Notes: generated from the letters alone by a model not told the origin. A stretch of DNA of 33,186 bases from an uncultured Faecalibacterium sp. (GCA_904394215.1 CAJFNF010000028.1:1-33186), one strand, 5' to 3'. Counted from the stretch's first letter, positions 7,559 to 14,948 are shown. A program made the numbers and translations.

Positions 7559-8311
7559 ATGGAAACGCAGTATTTCAAGGACTACAGCCCCGCCCTGGGG
7601 CGGGAAATGGAGTGCAAGCTCTACGGCCATGCCGGCCGGCCCATGCTGTTCATCCCCTGCCAGGACGGCCGGTTCTTCGATTTTGAGAACTACCACATGG
7701 CCGGCACCCTGGCCCCCTGGATCGAGTCGGGCCAGCTGATGGTGCTGTCCATCGACACCATGGACAAGGAGACCTGGTCGGACAAGCAGGGGGATCCCTA
7801 CTGGCGGATCCGCCGCTATGAGCAGTGGCTGGACTACATTGTGCAGGAGGCCTGCCCCAAGCTCCAGTACATTGCCTGCCAGCGCAACGGCTGGGACAGC
7901 CTGCCCGGCGTCATCCCCTTCGGGTGCAGCCTGGGCGCCACCCATGCCCTGAACCTCTATCTGCGGCACCCCGACCTGTTCGACGGCTGCCTGGCCCTCA
8001 GCGGCATCTATACCGCCAGCTACGGGTTTGACGGCTATATGGACGATGTGGTCTACCGCAATTCGCCGGTGGACTACATGGCCAACTTCCCCACCGACCA
8101 CCCCTTCATGGACTATTACCGCTCCAAGAAAGCAGTCGTCTGCTGCGGTCAGGGCGACTGGGAGATGCCTGCCACCACCTGGCGGATGAAGGAGATCTTT
8201 GAACAGAAGGGGATTCCGGTCTGGGTGGACCTGTGGGGCACCGACGTCTGCCACGACTGGCCCTGGTGGTACAAACAGGTGATCTACTATCTGCCCCATC
8301 TGCTGGGCTGA
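7559..8311 (+). CDS. Second alpha/beta-hydrolase of the operon, putative esterase
   Basis: A 250-residue serine hydrolase, only distantly similar to its neighbour. The nucleophile elbow is FGCSLGATHA with Ser124; Asp200 (GQGDWEM) and His232 (DVCHDWPWW) are the likely acid and base. The N-terminal GHAGRPMLFIPCQDGRFFDFE and the YRRYEQWLDYI region are typical of PF00756-like proteins often found beside ATP-grasp genes. AAGGAGG lies directly before the ATG. There is no signal peptide. Two different esterases in one operon suggest successive cleavage of an ester or amide product, or one maturation and one release step; this is inference. Confidence 0.85.
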   Translation: METQYFKDYSPALGREMECKLYGHAGRPMLFIPCQDGRFFDFENYHMAGTLAPWIESGQLMVLSIDTMDKETWSDKQGDPYWRIRRYEQWLDYIVQEACPKLQYIACQRNGWDSLPGVIPFGCSLGATHALNLYLRHPDLFDGCLALSGIYTASYGFDGYMDDVVYRNSPVDYMANFPTDHPFMDYYRSKKAVVCCGQGDWEMPATTWRMKEIFEQKGIPVWVDLWGTDVCHDWPWWYKQVIYYLPHLLG

Positions 8312-8388
8312 TGGGGTTGAGCCTGCGGCGGATTGGTATGGTTTTCCGGCCGGAAACGGCCGTCCTATAAGTGAAAAGAGGAATCTGT

Positions 8389-9591
8389 ATGAAAAATTTC
8401 ATCTTCATCTCTCCCAACTTCCCCACCAACTACTGGCAGTTCTGCCATGAGCTGAAGAACAACGGGATGAATGTGCTGGGCATTGGCGACCAGGCCTATG
8501 ACGAACTGATGCCCGAGCTGAAGGAGAGCCTGGACGAGTATTACAAGGTGGGCAGCCTGGAGAACTACGACGAGGTCTACCGTGCGGTGGCCTTCTTTGC
8601 CTTCAAGTATGGCAAGATCGACTGGCTGGAGTCCAACAACGAGTACTGGCTGGAGCAGGATGCCCGGCTGCGCACCGACTTCAACATCACCACCGGCTTC
8701 CACCTGGAGGACATCCCCCGGATCAAGTACAAGAGCAAGATGAAGGCCTACTACCAGAAGGCCGGCATCACCACCGCCCGGTACCACATGGTGGACAACT
8801 TTGAGGGCTGCCGCAAGTTCATCGACGAGGTGGGCTATCCTGTGGTGGTCAAGCCGGACAACGGCGTGGGTGCTTCCGACACCTACAAGCTGTCCTCGGA
8901 TCAGGAGCTGAAGGACTTCCTGGCCTACAAGTATGCAGCCCATCCCTTTGCCCCCTACATCATGGAGGAGTTTGTCCACGCCGAGGTGAACAGCTACGAC
9001 GCCATCATCGACGCCCACGGCAACCCGATTTTCGAGGCGGGCAACGTGACCCCCATGTCCATCATGGACATTGTCAACAACAACGACAACTCCATCTACT
9101 ACATTGTGAAGGATCTGCCCGACGACACCCGGGCTGCTGGCCGTGCGGCGGTCAAGAGCTTCGGGGTCAAGAGCCGGTTCATCCATTTTGAGTTCTTCCG
9201 TATGACCGAGGACCAGGCCAGCATGGGCGAAAAGGGCAAGATTGTTGCCCTGGAAGTGAACATGCGGCCCTGCGGCGGCTTCACCCCCGACATGATCAAC
9301 TTTGCCCGCTCCACCAACGTCTACAAGATCTGGGCCGACATGGTGGCCTTTGGCGGTACCAACATGCCGGTGGGCCAGCATTTCTACTGTGCCTACGCGG
9401 GGCGCCGGGACGGCAAGCCCTTTGTCTACAGCCACGAGCAGATCATGCAGAAGTACCAGGACAACATGCGGATGGTGGACCGGATCCCCGACGCCCTGGC
9501 CGGCGCCATGGGCAACCAGATGTACGTGGCCAACTTCTCCACCGAAGAGGAAATGAACCAGTTCTACCACGACGTCCTGGCCTGCAACTAA
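8389..9591 (+). CDS. ATP-grasp family carboxylate-amine ligase
   Basis: A 400-residue ATP-dependent ligase that would join a carboxylate, via an acyl-phosphate, to an amine or thiol. The glycine-rich ATP loop is VVVKPDNGVGASDTY with Lys155. EEFV (193-196) is the nucleotide clamp region, and EVNMR (289-293) holds the magnesium ligands Glu289 and Asn291 plus Arg293. The N-terminal 110 residues form the pre-ATP-grasp domain. I chose the ATG at 8389 (AAAAGAGGA upstream) rather than the GTG at 8371. It lies 77 bp after the second esterase gene; a perfect palindrome TTTCCGGCCGGAAA (8343-8356) sits in between. The substrate is unknown. Its stop codon abuts repeat island A. Confidence 0.87.
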   Translation: MKNFIFISPNFPTNYWQFCHELKNNGMNVLGIGDQAYDELMPELKESLDEYYKVGSLENYDEVYRAVAFFAFKYGKIDWLESNNEYWLEQDARLRTDFNITTGFHLEDIPRIKYKSKMKAYYQKAGITTARYHMVDNFEGCRKFIDEVGYPVVVKPDNGVGASDTYKLSSDQELKDFLAYKYAAHPFAPYIMEEFVHAEVNSYDAIIDAHGNPIFEAGNVTPMSIMDIVNNNDNSIYYIVKDLPDDTRAAGRAAVKSFGVKSRFIHFEFFRMTEDQASMGEKGKIVALEVNMRPCGGFTPDMINFARSTNVYKIWADMVAFGGTNMPVGQHFYCAYAGRRDGKPFVYSHEQIMQKYQDNMRMVDRIPDALAGAMGNQMYVANFSTEEEMNQFYHDVLACN

Positions 9592-9789
9592 CCTACTTTT
9601 CTGAAGAAAAGTAGGCAAAAGACTTTTTGCTGGGTACCATCCACTCTGGCCGCACTCACCTGGGGGCTAGAGGGTTGCAAGGCCCTGCATCTTAATTTGC
9701 GTTTGGGCCTGCGGCCCGGTACGATGCAAAGTTCCTGATTGCCTGATATCAAAAAAATCCTCGTTCCTGTCTGGAACGGGGATTTTTTT
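9592..9789 (+). ncRNA. Candidate structured 3' UTR element of island A
   Basis: Starting at the stop codon of the ATP-grasp gene, about 200 nt can fold into successive helices: CCTACTTTTCT/AGAAAAGTAGG (9592-9615), CTCTGGCC/GGCTAGAG, a TGCATC/GATGCA stem enclosing GGGCC-TGC-GGCCC, and the terminator at 9751-9789. Island B carries a clearly homologous segment downstream of prfC with changes on both sides of helices. No known RNA family is recognised. Confidence 0.5.
9751..9789 (+). terminator. Terminator after the ATP-grasp gene
   Basis: Seven A plus TCCTCGTTCC (9751-9767) pair with GGAACGGGGA plus seven T (9773-9789), loop of five. It is symmetrical and could act in both directions. The homologous hairpin ends the prfC message in island B. 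Confidence 0.88.
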
Positions 9790-10187
9790 ATGCCCGGCGG
9801 GGCCTTGTTGAACGCCGGTCCCTTTCTCATAGCCGCAGAGCCTCACGGCGGAGCCGAGGGCGGAAGGCTGGCCCCTCAGCCGGCAGGATTTAGATTCCCA
9901 CCCACCCGCCCTCCAGCGGTGTCCCCCTGTCGCTGTGCGACATCCCCCTGCCGGGGGACGGGATTTTTAGCTGCTCCCTCACCCGGAAGGAGCAGGGAAC
10001 GGTTTTAGAGCCCGTTTTTCCTCTATTGGCATTGTCTCACCTAAGGGCACGGTGCAGCTGAAATCCAGAAGGAGTAGCTGCCGGTTTCGAGCCCCGCCTG
10101 AAAGTTCCGGTGCCGCTCCCGGTAGAGGGAGCAGTCTGTGCCCCAGAGCCCCCGTATGGGGGCGCCGCCGCAGGCGGCGGGGAACCG

Positions 10188-10730
10188 CTATGGGCGGTGG
10201 GTGGGATTCGATCTCACCCGCCCCAGAACCTTCAGCTTGGCCTGCATCAAGACTTTGCCAAACCGCCCTGTCAGCAGGGCGAAGGTCAGCAGAATCCCCC
10301 AGGCCAGCCCCAGCACAAACCCGCTCACCGCTTCCGGCCAGCCGGTCTCCCCCAGGCCGGTGGATTCCAGAAGGAAATACAGCCCCAGGGCTGCCACCCC
10401 CAGCCAGGACGCCCAGTGGACGTTGCGGGTGATCCGCTTGTTGATTTCTTCCGAATAGCCCGCCGCCAGCTGCAGGGTGGCGCGGGTCTCGCTGTCGTTT
10501 TGTTCCTTCATGGGTTCCGATCTCCTTTCACCGTCCAGCAGTTCCCGGAGGCTGACGCCGTAAAAGTCCGCCAGGGTCAAAAGGACGCTCAGGTCGGGCA
10601 GGTTGCTGCCGGTTTCCCACCGGGACACCGTCCGGCTGGATACCAGCATCTCTCCGGCCAGCTGTTCCTGGGTCAGGCCTTTTTCGGTCCGCAGGGCCTT
10701 CAAAAAGGCCCCGATCTTTTTCTGGTCCAT
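10188..10730 (-). CDS. XRE-family regulator with a two-helix membrane tail
   Basis: A 180-residue protein. Residues 1-65 form a lambda-repressor-type helix-turn-helix (LTQEQLAGEMLVSSRTVSRWETG). A polar linker follows, then two hydrophobic helices (WASWLGVAALGLYFLL and a segment around FVLGLAWGILLTFALLTG) in the membrane. Such XRE-DUF2085-like or YxeA-neighbouring regulators are common in Firmicutes; the signal is unknown. The ATG at 10730 has AGGAGG upstream; longer frames lack one. The last dozen codons lie inside repeat island A, so the C-terminus has been rewritten by the repeat. An inverted repeat TTCCG-N3-CGGAA (10765-10777) just above a TATGCT -10 box may be its operator. Confidence 0.82.
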   Translation of the reverse strand: MDQKKIGAFLKALRTEKGLTQEQLAGEMLVSSRTVSRWETGSNLPDLSVLLTLADFYGVSLRELLDGERRSEPMKEQNDSETRATLQLAAGYSEEINKRITRNVHWASWLGVAALGLYFLLESTGLGETGWPEAVSGFVLGLAWGILLTFALLTGRFGKVLMQAKLKVLGRVRSNPTHRP

Positions 10731-10804
10731 GGTGCAGCCTCCTCTCTGCTGACAGCATACCATCTTCCGCGCCGGAACGCCACGACACAGAACGGGAACC
10801 CGGC

Positions 10805-10839
10805 TTTTTCCACCGGACATGCCGCGTCTGGTGGAAAAA
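10805..10839. promoter_or_regulatory. Inverted repeat between the lrp-like and XRE genes
   Basis: TTTTTCCACC (10805-10814) and GGTGGAAAAA (10830-10839) form a perfect 10-bp stem with a 15-base loop. It has no T run after the stem on either strand, so it is a poor terminator. An operator or RNA stability element is possible. Confidence 0.4.
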
Positions 10840-10849
10840 CCGCAGCTTT

Positions 10850-11308
10850 TTACAGCCGCAGCCCCTTGATATCCTTGATCCGGGACAGGATGGTGTTGCA
10901 GCTGCAGCTGATCACCCCCGGCAGGGGGTCGATCACCTCCCGGATCAGCTGTTCCATCTCCTCGCCGGAAGCCGCCACCGCGTGGACGTGGAGCTTGTCC
11001 TTGCCGGTGACCCGGTAAATCTGGGTGATGGTCTCGTTTTCCGCCAGGCGGCGAATCACTTCGGCCAGGGTGTCGGGCCTCGTCTCGATCTCAAAGTAGC
11101 AGGACACCGCCCCGCTGATCTTCTGGGGGTTCACAATGGTGGTGTATTCCTCAATGACCCCACGCTGCTCCAAAGCCTGAATCCGGGCTTTCACCGCCAC
11201 CCGGGAAATCCCCACCGCCTGCCCGATGTCCGAATAGGACATCCGGGCGTTTTCGATCAAAAGCCGGACAATCTTCTGGTCCAGCTGGTCCAGTCCTTCC
11301 AGGAACAT
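10850..11308 (-). CDS. Lrp/AsnC family transcriptional regulator
   Basis: A 152-residue one-component regulator that usually senses amino acids. Residues 1-60 are an AsnC-type winged helix (LDQLDQKIVRLLIENARMSYSD, then GISRVAVKARIQALEQRGVI). Residues 65-150 are the RAM ligand-binding and oligomerisation domain (TQIYRVTGKDKLHVHAVA). The ATG at 11308 has its AAGGAGG 13 bases away, which is long; a TTG at 11317 in the same frame is 4 bases away, which is short, so the start is uncertain. It is divergent from the MATE exporter gene across 156 bp with back-to-back promoters, which suggests it controls that gene and itself. BrnQ and ilvE nearby are other plausible targets. Confidence 0.9.
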   Translation of the reverse strand: MFLEGLDQLDQKIVRLLIENARMSYSDIGQAVGISRVAVKARIQALEQRGVIEEYTTIVNPQKISGAVSCYFEIETRPDTLAEVIRRLAENETITQIYRVTGKDKLHVHAVAASGEEMEQLIREVIDPLPGVISCSCNTILSRIKDIKGLRL

Positions 11309-11355
11309 GGCTGTCAAACCCCCTCCTTGGGGGCTTTCCGCCCCCTGATGTCCAC

Positions 11356-11364
11356 AGTATACCA
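11356..11364 (-). promoter_or_regulatory. Extended -10 promoter of the Lrp-like gene
   Basis: On the minus strand TG-G-TATACT (11356-11364) is a good extended -10; no clear -35 box is seen. It faces away from the MATE promoter 28 bp to the right. Confidence 0.5.
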
Positions 11365-11391
11365 CCCCCGCCTCCAAAAAGAAACCGCCCG

Positions 11392-11420
11392 TTGACACTT
11401 CACCCGGACAGGGATATAAT
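11392..11420 (+). promoter_or_regulatory. Consensus sigma-A promoter of the MATE gene
   Basis: TTGACA (11392-11397), 17-bp spacer, TATAAT (11415-11420): a perfect match to consensus, expected to need repression. The divergent Lrp-like regulator is the obvious candidate. Confidence 0.88.
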
Positions 11421-11464
11421 GGTTGCGAAACGTAAGATAAAACTTTCGATTTGGAGGCGAGGGC

Positions 11465-12811
11465 ATGAATCAGGATCTGACCCGGGGCCCGGTGATGCGG
11501 TCCATGCTGCTGTTTGCCATCCCCATGATCCTGGGGGACCTGCTGCAGCAGTGCTACAACGTGGCGGACACCCTGATTGTGGGGCGTTTCGCGGGCACCG
11601 ACGCCCTGGCGGCGGTGGGGTCCTCCTATTCCCTGATGACCTTTCTCACCTCCATCCTGCTGGGGCTGTGCATGGGCAGCGGGGCCCTGTTTTCCATCCG
11701 GTTCGGCCGCCGGGATGAGGCGGGCCTGAAAGAGAGCATGGTGTCCTCCTTTGTGCTGATTGCCGCCGTGGCGGTGGTGCTGAACCTGGCCGCCTTCGGC
11801 TGCCTGGACCTGATCCGGGTGTTTTTGCAGGTGCCCGACCCGGTGTGGGGGCTGATGCGGGCCTACCTGGCGGTGATTTTTGCCGGCATCCCGGCGGTAT
11901 TTTTGTACAACTATTTTGCTTCCTTTCTCCGGGCGGTGGGAAACAGCGTGGCGCCCCTGGCCTTTCTGGGGGTGTCCGCCTGCCTGAATATCCTGCTGGA
12001 CCTGTGGTTTGTGCTGGGCCTGGGCCGGGGGGTAGCGGGGGCCGCCGAGGCCACCGTCATCGCACAATATGTGTCGGGGCTGGGCATCGCCGTCTACGCC
12101 CTGGCCCGGTGCCCCCAGTTCCGGGGGCTGGGGCCCTATCTCCGGGTGCGGGCCAGCTGCCTGCGGGAGGTGGCCAGCTATTCCTTCCTGACCTGCGTCC
12201 AGCAGTCGGTGATGAATCTGGGGATCCTGATGGTCCAGGGCCTGGTGAACAGCTTTGGCCCCACCATCATGGCGGCCTTTGCCGCCGCCGTCAAGATTGA
12301 CTCCTTCGCGTATCTGCCGGTGCAGGACTTCGGCAACGCCTTCTCCACCTTCATCGCCCAGAACTACGGCGCCAGGCAGGACGGCCGGATTCGGGCGGGA
12401 CTGAAAGGGGCGGTTTTGGCCTCGGTCAGCTTTGGTGTGGTGTTGTCGGCCCTGGTGTGGGTCTTTGCCGCCCCCCTGATGGGCCTCTTTGTGGAGGCCG
12501 GGGAAACCGCCGTCATCCAGGCCGGCGTCCTCTATCTCCATGTGGAAGGGGCTTTCTATTGCGGCATCGGCTGCCTGTTTTTGCTCTACGGCCTCTACCG
12601 GGCTCTGGCCCGGCCCGGCATGAGCGTGGTGCTCACTGTTATATCCCTGGGCACCCGGGTGGCCCTGGCCTATCTGCTGTCGGCCCTGCCGGCGGTGGGG
12701 GTCGTCGGCATCTGGTGGGCGGTGCCCATCGGGTGGTTTCTGGCCGATGCGGCGGGGGTGGGCTACTACCTGCTGCGGCGGGAAAAGCTCCTTTCCTGGG
12801 GAAAAGAATGA
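11465..12811 (+). CDS. MATE family efflux transporter
   Basis: A 448-residue inner-membrane protein with twelve predicted helices in two similar halves, the size and pattern of NorM/MepA-type multidrug and toxin extrusion proteins driven by Na+ or H+. The N-terminal MRSMLLFAIPMILGDLLQQCYNVADTLIVGRF is characteristic (P in helix 1, QxxYNxxDxxxVGR). The second half begins near ASYSFLTCVQQSVMN, with a similar motif. GGAGG lies 7 bases before the ATG. It is under a consensus promoter and divergent from an Lrp-like regulator. The exported compound cannot be inferred. A three-way-junction sequence follows the stop codon. Confidence 0.93.
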   Translation: MNQDLTRGPVMRSMLLFAIPMILGDLLQQCYNVADTLIVGRFAGTDALAAVGSSYSLMTFLTSILLGLCMGSGALFSIRFGRRDEAGLKESMVSSFVLIAAVAVVLNLAAFGCLDLIRVFLQVPDPVWGLMRAYLAVIFAGIPAVFLYNYFASFLRAVGNSVAPLAFLGVSACLNILLDLWFVLGLGRGVAGAAEATVIAQYVSGLGIAVYALARCPQFRGLGPYLRVRASCLREVASYSFLTCVQQSVMNLGILMVQGLVNSFGPTIMAAFAAAVKIDSFAYLPVQDFGNAFSTFIAQNYGARQDGRIRAGLKGAVLASVSFGVVLSALVWVFAAPLMGLFVEAGETAVIQAGVLYLHVEGAFYCGIGCLFLLYGLYRALARPGMSVVLTVISLGTRVALAYLLSALPAVGVVGIWWAVPIGWFLADAAGVGYYLLRREKLLSWGKE

Positions 12812-12816
12812 CTTTT

Positions 12817-12893
12817 CAGCGCCCTTTTTCGATGGATTTCGATGGCTCAAAATCCGAAACTTTCTCGTCGAAGTTTCCAAAAAGGGGGCGCTG
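12817..12893 (+). other. Three-way-junction inverted-repeat structure after the MATE gene
   Basis: An outer stem CAGCGCCCTTTTT (12817-12829) with AAAAAGGGGGCGCTG (12879-12893; two extra G) encloses two perfect hairpins packed end to end: GGATTT/AAATCC (12834-12855) and GAAACTT/AAGTTTC (12856-12877). Only five bases at the junction are unpaired. There is no T run after it, so it is not a standard terminator. Confidence 0.65.
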
Positions 12894-12949
12894 GAAGCCC
12901 TGGCGGACAGGCAATGCACCGAAATTCACTCCAGTGAAGCTGTTTTGTC

Positions 12950-12978
12950 TTGACCTGGGCAGACAGTTGTGCTAGCAT
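12950..12978 (+). promoter_or_regulatory. Promoter of the Amt-PII gene
   Basis: TTGACC (12950-12955), 17-bp spacer, TAGCAT (12973-12978) with the extended -10 TG at 12970-12971. The start site falls near 12985, just before a terminator hairpin. Confidence 0.7.
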
Positions 12979-12987
12979 AGGCCCATC

Positions 12988-13040
12988 AAACAAAGGCAAA
13001 GGCGCCGGATGGTTCAAATACCGTCCGGCGCCTTTGTTTG
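12988..13040 (+). terminator. Attenuator hairpin in the Amt-PII leader
   Basis: Between promoter and gene, AAAGGCGCCGGATGG (12998-13012) pairs with CCGTCCGGCGCCTTT (13021-13035), followed by TGTTTGT. CAAACAAAGG upstream (12988-12997) can instead pair with CCTTTGTTTG (13031-13040), because CAAAGG is tandemly duplicated. The leader can therefore hold its U-tract free or paired, as expected for an attenuator. Confidence 0.65.
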
Positions 13041-13069
13041 TCTGAGGGGTTAGAAAGGGGTTTTGAATC

Positions 13070-14785
13070 ATGTACAACTCTGCGGACGTAACCTGGACGC
13101 TGGTTGCAGCGTTCATGGTCTTCTTCATGCAGGCTGGCTTTGCATTGTGTGAAGCTGGCTTGACACGAGCCAAAAATACCGGCAATATTCTGATGAAGAA
13201 TATGATGGATTTTTGTATCGGCACTCCCTGCTATTGGATCGTCGGCTTCGGCATTATGTTTGGCGGCACCGGCGCTCTGATCGGCGGCTTTGACCCGTTC
13301 ATCCGGGGCAGCTACGACTTCGGCACCCTGCCTCTGTGGGTCTACGTGGTGTTCCAGACTGTGTTCTGCGCCACCGCCGCCACCATCGTCTCCGGCTCCA
13401 TGGCTGAGCGCACCAAGTTCAGCGCCTACTGCGTTTACTCGGCAGCCATCAGCCTGATCGTCTACCCCATCTCGGGCCACTGGATCTGGGGCGGCGGCTG
13501 GCTGAGCCAGCTGGGCTTCCACGATTTCGCAGGCTCCACCGCGGTCCACTTCGTGGGCGGCCTCACCGCCTGCCTGGGCGCCTGGATGCTGGGTCCCCGG
13601 ATCGGCAAATACGGCAAGGACGGCAAGGCCCGCGCCATTCCCGGCCATAACCTCACTGCCATGGCCCTGGGCGTCTTCATCCTGTGGTTCTGCTGGTTCG
13701 GCTTCAACGGCGGCTCTACCGTCAGCATGACCGGTGACGACACCATGGTCTCCGCCGGCCTGATCTGCTTCAACACCAACATGGCTGCTGCCCTGGCTAC
13801 CTGCGCAGCCCTGATCACCACCTGGGTCCGCTACGGCAAGCCCGATGTGTCCCTGACCTTCAACGGCGCTCTGGCCGGCCTGGTGGCCATCACCGCAGGC
13901 TGCGACATGGTTGATCCCTATGGCGCCGCCATCATCGGCATTGTCGCCGGTGTCCTGTGTGTCTTCTCGGTCGAGTTCTTCGACAACATCGCCAAGATCG
14001 ATGACCCTGTCGGTGCTGTCTCGGTCCACTGCGTCAACGGTGCCTGGGGCACCCTGGCCACCGGCCTGTTCTCCACCAGCCAGGGCCTGTTCTACGGCCA
14101 CGGCTTCACCTTCTTCGGCACCCAGGTTCTGGGCCTGCTGAGCGTGGCTGTCTGGGTTCTGGTCGCCATGTTCATCATCTTCACCCTGATCAAGAAGACC
14201 ATCGGCCTCCGCGTCAGCGAGAAGGAAGAGATCGACGGCCTGGATATCCACGAGCACGGCCTGGCCAGCGCTTACGCCGGCTTCGCCATCAACGATGCTA
14301 CCTATGCTGACCTGGACGTCAACGAGAACACCGACCTGGGCGAGGACGACATCACCAAGGCCAGCCCCGCCAAGGTGGCTGCTGCCGTCAAGGTGCAGAA
14401 GGAAGCTCCCCTGCCTGCCGATTTGGACACCGGCATGCACAAGGTTTCCATCATTGTCCAGCTGGCCAAGTTTGACGCCCTGAAACAGGCGCTGAACAAA
14501 GTTGGCGTCACCGGTATGACCGTCACCCAGGTCATGGGCTGCGGCATCCAGAAGGGCAGCGGCACCAAGTACCGCGGCGCCGAAGTGGATGCAACCCTGC
14601 TGCCCAAGGTCAAGGTGGAAGTGGTCGTCAGCAAGATCTCTGTTGATACCATCATTGATGCGGCCACCAAGGCCCTGTACACCGGCCACATCGGCGACGG
14701 CAAGATCTTCGTCTACAACGTGGCAAAGGTTATAAAGGTCCGCACCGGCGAGCAGGATTACGCCGCCCTGCAGGATGTGGAGTAA
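13070..14785 (+). CDS. amt: Ammonium transporter fused to a PII (GlnK-like) regulatory domain
   Basis: A 571-residue protein. Residues 1-405 are an Amt channel with eleven helices; the twin pore histidines are His160 (AGSTAVHFVGG) and His320 (GAVSVHCVNGAWGTLATGLF). After a charged linker, residues 457-571 are a PII signal domain: TGMTVTQVMGCGIQKG, T-loop YRGAEVDATLLPKVK, and the ATP/2-oxoglutarate motif TGHIGDGKIFV. In free PII proteins the T-loop Tyr at position 51 is uridylylated; here that place is Val506, so control is by ligands, not uridylylation. Normally GlnK plugs Amt when nitrogen is plentiful; here the plug is tethered. Ribosome binding region GGGG precedes the ATG. The gene has its own promoter, leader attenuator and terminator. 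Confidence 0.95.
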   Translation: MYNSADVTWTLVAAFMVFFMQAGFALCEAGLTRAKNTGNILMKNMMDFCIGTPCYWIVGFGIMFGGTGALIGGFDPFIRGSYDFGTLPLWVYVVFQTVFCATAATIVSGSMAERTKFSAYCVYSAAISLIVYPISGHWIWGGGWLSQLGFHDFAGSTAVHFVGGLTACLGAWMLGPRIGKYGKDGKARAIPGHNLTAMALGVFILWFCWFGFNGGSTVSMTGDDTMVSAGLICFNTNMAAALATCAALITTWVRYGKPDVSLTFNGALAGLVAITAGCDMVDPYGAAIIGIVAGVLCVFSVEFFDNIAKIDDPVGAVSVHCVNGAWGTLATGLFSTSQGLFYGHGFTFFGTQVLGLLSVAVWVLVAMFIIFTLIKKTIGLRVSEKEEIDGLDIHEHGLASAYAGFAINDATYADLDVNENTDLGEDDITKASPAKVAAAVKVQKEAPLPADLDTGMHKVSIIVQLAKFDALKQALNKVGVTGMTVTQVMGCGIQKGSGTKYRGAEVDATLLPKVKVEVVVSKISVDTIIDAATKALYTGHIGDGKIFVYNVAKVIKVRTGEQDYAALQDVE

Positions 14786-14837
14786 ACCACAGTCTCACGG
14801 CATTCTCTGAACAGCTGTTGTAAACCCAAATAAGCGC

Positions 14838-14871
14838 AAAGGCGCCGCAGGTTTTCTGCGGCGCCTTTTTT
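14838..14871 (+). terminator. Terminator of the Amt-PII gene
   Basis: AAAGGCGCCGCAG (14838-14850), loop GTTTT, CTGCGGCGCC followed by six T. Confidence 0.93.
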
Positions 14872-14907
14872 GAAACAATTTTGCTGTACTTTCACCTTTG
14901 AGTATGG

Positions 14908-14913
14908 TATGAT
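14908..14913 (+). promoter_or_regulatory. Likely extended -10 of brnQ
   Basis: TATGAT (14908-14913) is preceded by TGG, giving the extended -10 TG-G-TATGAT. No good -35 box is seen at the usual distance. Confidence 0.4.
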
Positions 14914-14948
14914 GAACAAAATCATACACAAAGACAGAAGGTGTCAGG

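Larger units (their letters stand above)
9592..10222. repeat. Repeat island A between convergent genes
   Basis: About 630 bp of non-coding sequence fills the gap between the ATP-grasp gene and the converging XRE gene exactly, even running 35 bp into the latter. It resembles island B on the opposite strand in several blocks: the 3' UTR segment; a CCTCACGGCGGA block; a GCTGCTCC/GGAGCAG hairpin; a 40-bp stretch (10000-10039) identical to 21053-21092; and an AAATCCAGAAGGAG block. Copies of a GC-rich palindromic unit (CCCACCCGCCC, AGCGG, CCCCC, hairpin, CCCCC-GGGGG) lie at 9899-9962 and, inverted, at 10144-10222. No coding capacity or transposase is seen. Confidence 0.8.

Noticed and set aside
10000-10039. 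The core begins GGTTTTAGAGC, like the start of type II CRISPR repeats
   Set aside because: Only one copy per island, no spacers, no cas genes and no tracrRNA-like partner; the similarity is short and probably chance.
10195-10222. GGATTCGATC resembling the T-arm of a tRNA (also at about 205-214)
   Set aside because: No anticodon or acceptor stem can be drawn around either copy; the string belongs to the palindromic repeat unit.
9592-10222. Island A as an insertion sequence
   Set aside because: No transposase frame and no target duplication visible; the exact fit between stop codons suits a non-autonomous or insulating element better.
10850-12919. Long N-terminal extension of the Lrp-like gene (689 residues)
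   Set aside because: The extension is the antisense of the MATE gene; the Lrp domain starts at 11308 and divergent promoters lie between.
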